The translations under genes and the position numbers were made by a program. Of a stretch of 64,000 bases of DNA, positions 42,310-50,371 are shown piece after piece. The first letter of the stretch is position 1. Every line of letters starts with the position of its first letter. The notes beneath the pieces were generated by a model, which was given only the letters and a program-made list of their open reading frames with translations, ran no database searches and was not told where the DNA came from. Origin of the DNA: Streptomyces sp. NBC_01237 (GTDB lineage: Bacteria > Actinomycetota > Actinomycetes > Streptomycetales > Streptomycetaceae); the NCBI RefSeq assembly GCF_035917275.1, contig NZ_CP108508.1:3224001-3288000 (forward strand), given 5' to 3'.

Positions 42310-42395
42310 TGATCCCCCGAGAATCCACGGGCCTGGCGTTTCCGTCGAACACCGCCGGATCGATGTCCGCCGGACCGATGTCAGTTGTCAGGGTG

Positions 42396-42570
42396 TAGGC
42401 GTTCTGCGATCGGGGCGCTTTCGGACAACGCCGCGATGCTGCGCCCTCGGCCTGGGAGATGGGCGAATTCCTGGACAAGGTGCTGATCGGTCGCCTCACC
42501 CAGGACTGGAAGCCGGACTCGCAGGGCTATATCGGCCATGCGGAGGGCAAGCACGAAGACAGCAGCCCTC
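42396..42570 (+). pseudogene. Possible gene remnant
   Basis: From just after an in-frame TAG near 42396 the plus strand reads like a real protein with strong third-position GC: AFCDRGAFGQRRDAAPSAWE, then MGEFLDKVLIGRLTQDWKPD and SQGYIGHAEGKHEDSS, before running into sequence antisense to the mycosin gene. It has no start or ribosome site. The opposite strand at 42300-42400 also holds coding-like sequence (TLTTDIGPADIDPAVFDGNA). Both may be leftovers of genes lost during rearrangement. Confidence 0.3.
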
Positions 42571-42614
42571 GCACCGGCAGGAAGCCGTCGCGGTCACCGG
42601 TGACCGCGACGGAC

Positions 42615-43970
42615 TCAGGAACGCGGGCCCTGTGCAGGCGGGCCGCCGTACGGGGGCTGCCCTTCCGGCGCTCCCGAGGGCGGGCCGTAGCCCGGGTAGG
42701 TCAGCTGACTCTGCTGGTACGGCGGCACGGCGGAAGTGGCCGCACTACGGCGGCGCGACCGGACGACCGCGACGGCCACGGCGCCACCAATGAGAGCGGC
42801 CGCCCCGACACCGAGTCCGACCCAGAGCGCCGTGTTGCCCCCCTCGTCGTCGGTGGCGGGGGCAGCGGCGGCCGGGGTCTCGTTCGCCTCGGAGCCGCCC
42901 TTGGCCGGCGACGGCTCGGCAGAGGGCTTGGCGGACTCGGCTGCGGCAAGGTCGGGAAGCGGGTACTCATCGGCGGGACCCGGGTCGCCCGGGGTCTTCA
43001 GGGCGATGCGGGGACGGACGATGCCATAGCCGATGGCATCGGTGCGCTCATCACCACTGACTGGCCCACCGGCCGTGTTGAGCATGACGCGCAGGACCTG
43101 GTTATTGGTCCAGTCGGGGTGCTTGGACCAAATCAGGGCGGCGGAGGCGGAGGCAAGGGCGGTCGCATCGCTGGTACCGCTCGTCTCACACATACCCGTC
43201 CCTCCTCCACAGGCATGAATCATGTCTTCGCCGGGAGCTGAAAGATCTACCTGCGGTCCGTACTGAGACACCTTCGTCTTGGTGAGGTCGCGCCCAATGG
43301 CACCGACACCCACGACGCCGGGCGTTGCCGCCGGATACATGAGAGCGTTCCCGCTTTCAGCATCATTTCCAACACCGGCGAAAATCAAGGACCCCTTGCC
43401 CAAGGCATACTTCACAGAATCCGTAAGCTGCTCTGAGCCCTGAGCGACGGCAAGGGAAATGTTGATGACCTTTGCGCCGGAGTCAGCCGCGTAGCGAATA
43501 GCGTCAGGCGCAGATTCGTTAAAATCCTTCCACGCCTCTGCCTGGTTATTCGCCTTATCAGACGCAGTCAGCCTGATCGGAAGGATTTTCGCGCCAGGGG
43601 CCAGGCCGAAGGCCCCGACGCCTCCCCCCCTCTCACCCGTCCCAGCAATCAGACCTGCCATGCCCGTGCCATGACCGTCTGTGTCGGTGTGCTCGTCCCC
43701 TGGCGTATCCGCTGCCAGATCCTTTCCCTTCAGCACACGCCCCCTCAGGTCGGGGTTCGAGTCGTCAACCCCACTGTCAATTACGGCAACCGTGACGCCT
43801 TCCCCTGTACTTGCTTTCCACATCTCTTCGGCCTTCATTGCATCGAGATGCCACTGCTTTGACCGCATGGAATCCGCGTGGGCCGATGCGGCTGTCCCTG
43901 CCAATAGCAGGCCCACTGCAGCTGTGATTACCACGCGGGCGCGCGCCGTGTGCTTGTTGCCGATGGACAT
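42615..43970 (-). CDS. mycP: Mycosin-type S8 subtilase, type VII secretion associated (451 aa)
   Basis: A signal peptide (VVITAAVGLLLAGTAASAHA) leads directly into a subtilase domain. The catalytic triad is Asp65 (VAVIDSGVDDS), His100 (DTDGHGTGMAG) and Ser267 (ETSGTSDATALAS). A Pro/Ala/Glu-rich stretch follows and a single C-terminal helix (ALWVGLGVGAAALIGGAVAV) with a short basic and Pro/Tyr-rich tail anchors it, the plan of MycP proteases that process ESX substrates and stabilise the secretion membrane complex. GAGGAAG precedes the ATG. No Ecc gene is visible nearby. Confidence 0.88.
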   Translation of the reverse strand: MSIGNKHTARARVVITAAVGLLLAGTAASAHADSMRSKQWHLDAMKAEEMWKASTGEGVTVAVIDSGVDDSNPDLRGRVLKGKDLAADTPGDEHTDTDGHGTGMAGLIAGTGERGGGVGAFGLAPGAKILPIRLTASDKANNQAEAWKDFNESAPDAIRYAADSGAKVINISLAVAQGSEQLTDSVKYALGKGSLIFAGVGNDAESGNALMYPAATPGVVGVGAIGRDLTKTKVSQYGPQVDLSAPGEDMIHACGGGTGMCETSGTSDATALASASAALIWSKHPDWTNNQVLRVMLNTAGGPVSGDERTDAIGYGIVRPRIALKTPGDPGPADEYPLPDLAAAESAKPSAEPSPAKGGSEANETPAAAAPATDDEGGNTALWVGLGVGAAALIGGAVAVAVVRSRRRSAATSAVPPYQQSQLTYPGYGPPSGAPEGQPPYGGPPAQGPRS

Positions 43971-43991
43971 GTACTTCCTCGTCAGTGTGGG

Positions 43992-45452
43992 TCAGTCGAT
44001 GACAGGGGGAACTATCCGCCGGCCGCCCTGCTGCCAGGTCTCTTCATCCTCAGTGAGATAGTCAGGCCGCTCGCTGCCTTCATCTCTACGTGAATCACCC
44101 GGACGCTGAGGACCAGCGGCGCCTCCGCGCCCGACTGGGCCAGTGCCACGAGTCCCGTCACCGGACGCACCACTACGTACCAGTCCCGTACCCCCGGGCG
44201 TGAATGGGCGCGCGTTGGCACGACCCGCCTGCTGTGGGCGGCCACCCACCACTCCGCCGGTCTCACCAGCGAGACGGCGGCCGCCGACGATGCCACTCTG
44301 CCCGCCACCAGCGCCGCCCACACCTGAGCCATGCCCCATCGGCGCACGGCCGGCGTGCGTTCCCTCGTTGCCGATCACAGTCCCACGAGGAAGCCCGCCC
44401 ATCGGTCGACCTGTAGCCTGAGGAACAGGGCGACCACCGACAATTCCGGGGCCCGAGGTTCTTCCGTTGGGCCCATTCACGGCGTTCACAGGACCCGAAC
44501 TGGGCATAGGTGGGCGCACTGCGTTTTGTGCCTTGCCACCACTAGTCGGCAACAGCGGGCCCTGGCTGTTGCTCACAATGGGCGGAGCGCCTCCCACTAC
44601 GGGAGGAAGAGTGTTGTCGGCCTTTCCTCCCGTCGGCAAGCCAGGAGTCGGCGTTGGAGACGGCGCTGTCGGGGTATCCGGAAGCGTCGCCACGTTGTCG
44701 ATAGCCATATCGACGGGCGGCGCCAGCGTCGGCGACGGCCCTGTTCGCCTCAGTTCGCCTATACCACCGGTCACTCCAGAAACGCTCGCGCCCGGCTCCG
44801 CAACATGTCCAGTCCCCGCGGCGAATGAGGACCCGCTACCGGCACCGCCTCCCGACGAACCGACGTCGACGTAACGTTGCTCGCTGTCGACCCCCTTCTC
44901 CGCAGGCGGAGCAATGGCCTCCGGCGGCGGCGGAAACACCGGCTTCTCGAGGCCCTTTATCTGCGATGACGAGAACGCGTACGACTCCGCCAGCTTCCGC
45001 ATCTGCGCGGCCGCTTCCTGGCGGTTCGCCTCCTTGTCCGCGATCAGGGTCGCCGCGGCCTCCTGCGCGACCGACGACGCGTCCGGGTCGTTGCGCGCTT
45101 CCTTGGCCGCTGCCAGGTTCGCCGCCGCGCCGGCGTGGGTGCGAGGGATCGCCACCTGTGCCGAGGCGATCGCCTCCGAGGCCCTGCCCAGCCACTCCGA
45201 CGCGCCCTCGCTGTACTTGCCCAGGCGCAGCGTCGAGTTGGCCAGGTCCGCGCTCCACGTGCGGAAGGCGTCGGCGCCCTCGCCCTTCCACTCCACCATC
45301 TGCGGGCGGACCTTCAGGTCTTCCCCGATCTCGCGGATCTTCTTAGCCGCGCTCAGCAGTCGGTCGGCCGCCCCCTGAACAGCGCCGCTGTTCGCCTGGT
45401 CCAGCCAGGCCAGCATCTGCTCGTGCGACATATTCTCGAACGACGTTCCCAT
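43992..45452 (-). CDS. WXG100/PPE-like protein with Gly/Pro-rich C-terminus (486 aa)
   Basis: Residues 1-180 are helical: LAWLDQANSGAVQGAADRLL, a W-x-G turn in VEWKGEGADAFRTW, then STLRLGKYSEGASEWLGRAS and a long Ala/Glu/Gln helix. The remaining 300 residues are Gly/Pro/Arg-rich low complexity with repeated GGRP, GGGQSG and VVGGRP phrases and an acidic tail (DYLTEDEETWQQGGRRIV). This looks like an exported ESX-type substrate with a flexible surface tail. It sits just upstream of the mycosin gene with a 21-base gap. Confidence 0.78.
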   Translation of the reverse strand: MGTSFENMSHEQMLAWLDQANSGAVQGAADRLLSAAKKIREIGEDLKVRPQMVEWKGEGADAFRTWSADLANSTLRLGKYSEGASEWLGRASEAIASAQVAIPRTHAGAAANLAAAKEARNDPDASSVAQEAAATLIADKEANRQEAAAQMRKLAESYAFSSSQIKGLEKPVFPPPPEAIAPPAEKGVDSEQRYVDVGSSGGGAGSGSSFAAGTGHVAEPGASVSGVTGGIGELRRTGPSPTLAPPVDMAIDNVATLPDTPTAPSPTPTPGLPTGGKADNTLPPVVGGAPPIVSNSQGPLLPTSGGKAQNAVRPPMPSSGPVNAVNGPNGRTSGPGIVGGRPVPQATGRPMGGLPRGTVIGNEGTHAGRAPMGHGSGVGGAGGGQSGIVGGRRLAGETGGVVGGRPQQAGRANARPFTPGGTGLVRSGASGDGTRGTGPVGRGGAAGPQRPGDSRRDEGSERPDYLTEDEETWQQGGRRIVPPVID

Positions 45453-45499
45453 GTCAAGCCCCCGCTATCCCCGTGTCATGCCGTTGATCGTCGTTGTCA

Positions 45500-46000
45500 T
45501 CAGATGCCGTCACCGGTGGACTCGGTGGACGTGGGCGCCGGTGTCGGCTTGCCATCGTGCTTCGACGGGTCGTAGGCCCCGCCGTAGTGCTGAGTCGTTT
45601 CCGCGCTGATCGCCAGCATGCGGCGCCGGATGTCGATGTCCAGGTTCTCGTATCCGTTGTGGGAGGCGAGTACCGCGATGCCCATGCCCTCTATGGAGTC
45701 CGAGAGGAGCTTCGAGAGGGTCTCCAGCTCGGTGATGACCGTGTTGTACGTCGCGTACAGACCGGTCGCCTCGGCCCAGCTGGGGTCACCGAACTCGCTC
45801 TTGCCGACCGGGTCTTCGCCCAGCTTGTTCGGGGCGGCGGGGGACGCCTTGAGGTCCGTCAGCAGCTCGTCGATCCGATCGCGGAACTTCGTGAATGACG
45901 ACAGTTCGGTGACCAGTTCCCCGACCGCGCCCGCGGCCCCGATGATTGGTCCGAACGGCATCGCCGCGAATCCCGCCACGGCAGCCTCAGTCGGCTCCAC
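45500..46000 (-). CDS. Helical WXG-locus protein (166 aa)
   Basis: Start GTG 46000 after GGGAGGG. The N-terminus has a Gly/Ala-rich helix (AAMPFGPIIGAAGAVGELVT), followed by FRDRIDELLTDLKASPAAPN, a coiled helix pair (YNTVITELETLSKLLSDSIE and LASHNGYENLDIDIRRRMLA) and an acidic Pro/Thr tail. Size and build fit an ESX partner or secretion chaperone. It is the first gene of the cluster that continues with the WXG/PPE-like protein and mycosin. Confidence 0.68.
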   Translation of the reverse strand: MEPTEAAVAGFAAMPFGPIIGAAGAVGELVTELSSFTKFRDRIDELLTDLKASPAAPNKLGEDPVGKSEFGDPSWAEATGLYATYNTVITELETLSKLLSDSIEGMGIAVLASHNGYENLDIDIRRRMLAISAETTQHYGGAYDPSKHDGKPTPAPTSTESTGDGI

Positions 46001-46116
46001 AGCACCCTCCCCGTTTACAGCTGGCTACAGCTTTGGGGATCACTTTAGTCAGCATGACTGACAACTCGCACCCCTGGGTTGCACGTGCAACGCGGATCAC
46101 ATCGTCAATTGGCCAT

Positions 46117-48465
46117 TCAGGACCTGGGTGTTGCCACTGCCGCCTGGGGCCGGACGGGCAGGCGGTTGACGGGGCGGCCGGTTGCCGAACGGACGGCGGC
46201 GGCCACTGCTGCCGGGGAGGTCACGACGGGTACGGCCGAGACCGGCTTGGCGCCGAAGGGGGCCACGACGTCGCGTTCTTCGATCAGTTTGACGATGCGA
46301 ATGTCCGGAGCGTCCAGAGAAGTCGGAAGCGCGTACCCCGTGAGGTCGGGGTGGCGGATCAGGCCACGGGCGGTGCGGAGGTTCTCCGTGAGGGCCGCGC
46401 CGATGCCCTGGGTGATGCCCGCCTCGATGCGGATCGCCAGCTGGGCGGGGTTGAGGATCCGGCCCACGTCCTGGGCGACCGCCATCTCGACCACCCGGAT
46501 CGAGCCGAGCTCGATGTCGACGTCCACCACCGCGCGGATCGCACAGAAGGCGAGGCCGACGAACGCGTCGCCCTGGCCGGAATCGTCGAGCGGTTCGGTG
46601 GGGTGGGGGCGGCACTGGGCGGTGGCCCAGAGTTCCTTGCCGTCCATCGCCTCCGTGACGGTCGTGGACAGGACGCCGTCGTACGAGGTGATCTTGCCGT
46701 CGGCGATCTGGAGAAGCTCGGTGGACATCCCGAACTTGTGGGCCAGCGGCTGGAGGAGCTGGGTGCGGACCATCTTGGCGGCCCGTTCCACCGCGCCGCC
46801 CGAGACCCAGGTGTGGCGGCCGTGCGTCGCCGGGCCGGCCGGGGGCTGGTCGGTGTCGACCGAGGCGACGTGGACCTCTTCGATGCCCAGGGTCTCCTGG
46901 ACGATCTGGCGGGCCAGCGTGGTGAACCCCTGGCCGGTTTCCACCGCCGCGCAGATGACCGTGGCGATGCCGTCGTGCACCCGGACCGTGGCCGTGGAGA
47001 CCTCGTCCGCGCCCTCGGCGCCCAGCATGTGGACCATGCCCACCGCGTACCCGACACCACGGCGTACGGCGCCTGGCTCGCCCGCGCCCTCCGGGCCGCC
47101 GGGGAGCAGCCAGTCGTCCTCCGGGGAGTCCTTGGGCAGCGCCGGCAGCGGGAAGTCCCTTACGGCGCCGAGGAGTTCCGCCACGGGGGCCGGACAGGTC
47201 ACCGTCTGGCCGGTGGGCAGGATGTCACCGGTGGACAGGGCGTTGCGCAGGCGCAGTTCCGCCGGGTCCAGGCCCAGCTTGGCGGCCAGCTTGTCCATCT
47301 GGCCCTCGTACGCGGCGCAGACCTGCATCGCGCCCTCGCCGCGCACATGGCCGGAGGGCGGGTTGTTCGTACGGACCGCCCAGCCCTCGATGAAGGCGTG
47401 CGGGACGACGTACGGGCCGCAGGCGAAGGCCACGGCGGCGGCCAGGGATTCGGACGAGGAGTCGGCGTACGCGCCCGCGTCCAGCAGGATCTGGGCCTCG
47501 ACCTTGACCAGCCGGCCCTCCGCGTCCGCGTGGTGGCGGTAGCGCAGCAGCGTCGGGTGGCGGTGGGCGTGGCCGAGGAAGGACTCCTCGCGGGTGGCGG
47601 CCAGTTTCACCGGGCAGCCGGTGCGCAGGGCGAGCAGGCCGAGCGGGATCTGGAAGCCCGGGTCCTCGCGGTCGCCGGTCGCGCCGGGGACGCCCGTCAC
47701 GACGATCTTCACCCGGTCCGCGGCCAGGCCGAAGCAGGCAGCGGCCAGGTCGCGGTCGGTGTGCGGGTCGGTGGACGCCGTGTAGATCTCCACCCCGCCG
47801 TCGGGCCGGGGCACCGCGAGCCCGGCCTCCGCGCCGATCGGGGCCGGGTCCTGGCGGCCGATGCGGTAGAGGCCCTCGACGATGACGTCGCCGATGGCCT
47901 CCTCGTCGCCGTAGCGCAGCGGGATGTGCCGGATGAGGTTGCCGTCGGGGTGCAGGGGCTCGGCGGCGAACGCCTTCTCCGGGTCCGTGACCGGTTCCAG
48001 GACCTCGTACTCGACGGCGATCGCCGCAGCCGCCAGCCGGGCCGTGTCCGGGTGGTCCGCCGCGACCGCGGCGATCGGCTCACCGTGGTGGCGTACCAGG
48101 TCGGACGCGAACACCGGGCGGTCGACGACCTGGCGGCCGTAGGCGCTGTCCCCCGGCACGTCCTCGTGCGTGACGACGGCGCGTACCCCCGGCATCTCCG
48201 TGGCGGCGGAGGTGTCGATGGACAGGATCCGGGCGTGCGGGTGCGGCGAGCGCAGTACGGCCGCCCACAGCAGGCCCTCGGCCCACAGGTCGGCCGCGTA
48301 CGGGAAGGTGCCCTCGGTCTTGGCGCGGGCGTCGGCGGGCGGGAGCGAGGCCCCGAGGCCGATCGCGGGCGTCTCCTCGTCCGGGCCGGGGCCGCTGCCC
48401 GCGACGTCGATCCTGGGCAGGGTGGTGCTGGTCGCGTTGGCCGCGGTGGCTGCGTCGCTGCTCAC
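46117..48465 (-). CDS. Xanthine-dehydrogenase-family molybdopterin-binding subunit (782 aa)
   Basis: Large subunit of a molybdenum hydroxylase (xanthine dehydrogenase / aldehyde oxidase family). It begins at GTG 48465 after a perfect AAGGAGG. Segments include VLRSPHPHARILSIDTSAAT, FQIPLGLLALRTGCPVKLAA, NPPSGHVRGEGAMQVCAAYE and the MPT loop ITQGIGAALTE. The C-terminal active-site loop that normally carries the catalytic Glu (GVGE-like) reads APFGAKPVSAVPVVTSPAAV, with no Glu at the expected place. Last gene of a FAD, Fe-S, Mo operon. Confidence 0.9.
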   Translation of the reverse strand: MSSDAATAANATSTTLPRIDVAGSGPGPDEETPAIGLGASLPPADARAKTEGTFPYAADLWAEGLLWAAVLRSPHPHARILSIDTSAATEMPGVRAVVTHEDVPGDSAYGRQVVDRPVFASDLVRHHGEPIAAVAADHPDTARLAAAAIAVEYEVLEPVTDPEKAFAAEPLHPDGNLIRHIPLRYGDEEAIGDVIVEGLYRIGRQDPAPIGAEAGLAVPRPDGGVEIYTASTDPHTDRDLAAACFGLAADRVKIVVTGVPGATGDREDPGFQIPLGLLALRTGCPVKLAATREESFLGHAHRHPTLLRYRHHADAEGRLVKVEAQILLDAGAYADSSSESLAAAVAFACGPYVVPHAFIEGWAVRTNNPPSGHVRGEGAMQVCAAYEGQMDKLAAKLGLDPAELRLRNALSTGDILPTGQTVTCPAPVAELLGAVRDFPLPALPKDSPEDDWLLPGGPEGAGEPGAVRRGVGYAVGMVHMLGAEGADEVSTATVRVHDGIATVICAAVETGQGFTTLARQIVQETLGIEEVHVASVDTDQPPAGPATHGRHTWVSGGAVERAAKMVRTQLLQPLAHKFGMSTELLQIADGKITSYDGVLSTTVTEAMDGKELWATAQCRPHPTEPLDDSGQGDAFVGLAFCAIRAVVDVDIELGSIRVVEMAVAQDVGRILNPAQLAIRIEAGITQGIGAALTENLRTARGLIRHPDLTGYALPTSLDAPDIRIVKLIEERDVVAPFGAKPVSAVPVVTSPAAVAAAVRSATGRPVNRLPVRPQAAVATPRS

Positions 48466-48559
48466 GCCGCCTCCTTGTCGTTCGCCCCGCTGCGGCGGCA
48501 GCGGATGGTGACCTGTGGTGTCGCGCCATGGTGCTGGGCGGCGGATCCGCGTGCGTGCC

Positions 48560-50371
48560 TCACAGCCCGCCTCCCTCGTGCGGGTGGGGCTGCTGGACGC
48601 TGCCCGCTCCGGGCGCGGCCTGGTGCGGGATGCGCGCTTCGTCCTCGTCGTGCGCGGTGGTGGTCGCGGCCGCCTCGGCGCTCGCCTCGCGGGTCGCGAC
48701 GACCTCGGCCACGGCGTCGAGCACGCCCCGGTAGCCGGAGCAGCGGCAGAGGTTGCCGCAGAGTGCCTGACGCGTCTCCAGCTCGCTGGGGGCGTGGTTG
48801 CCCTCCAGAAGGTCATGGACGGTCATGGCCATGCCGGGGATGCAGAAGCCGCACTGGACGGCCCCGCAGGCGGCGAGGGCCCGCTGCACGTCGGACGGCT
48901 CGCCGTCGACGGCGAGACCTTCGACCGTACGGACCTCACTGCCCGCCGCCGTGGCCGCGGGGACCAGGCAGGAGGCGACGAGACGGCCGTCGACCTGGAC
49001 GTTGCAGGCCCCGCATTCGCCCTGGGAGCAGCCGTCCTTGGCACCGGCGAGGCCGAGGCGTTCGCGGAGGACGTAGAGCAGGGACTCGCCGATCCACGCG
49101 TCGGTCACCGGGCGGTCGACGCCGTTGACGTGCAGGAGGTAGGAGGCGGCGGGGTGCTCACTGGGGACGTCGGTGATCGCTTCGGCGGCCAATTCCGGTT
49201 CGGCGGTCCCGGCGGTCGCGTCGGTGAACGCCTCGGCCGTCTCCCCGACCGAATCGGTGAACGCCTCGGCCGTCTCCCCGACCGAATCGGTGACCGAATC
49301 GGCAGTCTCTCCGATGCCCGATTCGGTCGTTTCCTCATTCACCGGTTCGGTGATCGCTCCGGCAGCCTCTTCGGTGACCGGGTCGGCGGTCTCCTCAAGA
49401 GGTGCGCTCTCGGGTACGTCCCCGAGAGCTGTCCCTCCGGCGTACTCCGCGTGGCTCTCATCGGATTCGGCCGGGGGCGCCGTGTGCTCGGCCTCTGCCG
49501 CCGTTTCCGCCGCCTCGGGAGCGGGCTCCGGCGTCGCCCACGGTGCGGGTGCGCCGCCCGGCAGCGTGGCCGGGGGCGCGCTCTCCGCGTACCACTGGGA
49601 CGCCTGTGCCGAGGCCATGAACTCGCCCGACTCGTCCGGAAGGTCGCCGTCCGCCACCGGGATCGTCCACTGGCCGGTGTGGCCCACGGGCTCGGCGGGC
49701 GCGGGGTCCGGTGCACCGGCCTGCTCGGCCACGGGTTCGCCCGTGACCTCGCTGAAGTTCCACTGGGCCGTCGAGTGCGATGTCTCCTGATACGGCGACA
49801 TGTACGGGCGCGACAGGTCCTGCTGCTCCGACTGCTGATCCGACAGGTCCTGCCGGCTCCGCGCCTCGTGCTGGGCGTGCAGGTCGTACTGCGCCTGCAT
49901 GTCCCGCTGGGCGTGCAGGCCCTGCTGCGCCTGCATGCCCTGCTGGGCGTGCTCGTTTCGCTGACCCGGCAGGTCGTACTGCGGGGCGTGCGCGCTCCGC
50001 TGACCCGGCAGGTCGTGCTGCTGGGCGTGCGCGTTCTGCTGGTTCGGGTCCGGCCAGTGCACCGCCCCGGGGGTCTCGTTCTGCGCCCGCGCCTCGGCCT
50101 GGGCCTGCTGGGCCTGTGTCTGCACGACCCAGCTGCCCGTCGCCGCCGGGTCCAGACCCGCCGCCGGGGTCAGCGGCAGGATCATCGGCGGTACGTACCC
50201 GTGGCCGGGAGCGGCCAGCGGCGCGTTGGCCAGGTCCTCCGGCGGCAGGTGGACGAACGCGGTGGCGTCGGCGTCGTACTCACCGGTCTGCGGCGTCGGC
50301 TGCCAGGCTCCGTACCTCGGATCGGGCCCCTCGGGGTGGCCCTGGTGTTCGGGATGTTCCTCGTTGCTCAC
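48560..50371 (-). CDS. 2Fe-2S subunit of the molybdenum hydroxylase, with long low-complexity N-terminus (603 aa)
   Basis: The last 170 residues are a normal two-cluster small subunit: CSQGECGACNVQVDGRL VASC for the plant-type cluster, then CGFCIPGMAMTVHDL and CGNLCRCSGYRGV for the second. Before it lie about 415 extra residues, first His/Gln-rich (QQNAHAQQHDLPGQRSAHAP, repeated AQ phrases), then Pro/Ala-rich, then acidic with the repeat SVGETAEAFTD. Usual family length is 150-200. Start GTG 50371 overlaps the FAD subunit stop by 4 bases. It transfers electrons from the Mo site to FAD. Confidence 0.88.
   Translation of the reverse strand: MSNEEHPEHQGHPEGPDPRYGAWQPTPQTGEYDADATAFVHLPPEDLANAPLAAPGHGYVPPMILPLTPAAGLDPAATGSWVVQTQAQQAQAEARAQNETPGAVHWPDPNQQNAHAQQHDLPGQRSAHAPQYDLPGQRNEHAQQGMQAQQGLHAQRDMQAQYDLHAQHEARSRQDLSDQQSEQQDLSRPYMSPYQETSHSTAQWNFSEVTGEPVAEQAGAPDPAPAEPVGHTGQWTIPVADGDLPDESGEFMASAQASQWYAESAPPATLPGGAPAPWATPEPAPEAAETAAEAEHTAPPAESDESHAEYAGGTALGDVPESAPLEETADPVTEEAAGAITEPVNEETTESGIGETADSVTDSVGETAEAFTDSVGETAEAFTDATAGTAEPELAAEAITDVPSEHPAASYLLHVNGVDRPVTDAWIGESLLYVLRERLGLAGAKDGCSQGECGACNVQVDGRLVASCLVPAATAAGSEVRTVEGLAVDGEPSDVQRALAACGAVQCGFCIPGMAMTVHDLLEGNHAPSELETRQALCGNLCRCSGYRGVLDAVAEVVATREASAEAAATTTAHDEDEARIPHQAAPGAGSVQQPHPHEGGGL
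49221..49286. repeat. 33-bp tandem duplication inside the Fe-S subunit gene
   Basis: Two identical 33-base copies (49221-49253 and 49254-49286) encode SVGETAEAFTD twice in frame, and a shorter partial copy follows. In-frame and so length-variable without loss of function. Confidence 0.8.

Noticed and set aside
45946..49128. 1060-residue plus-strand open frame
   Set aside because: Shadow of the molybdenum-hydroxylase large subunit; no coding character of its own.
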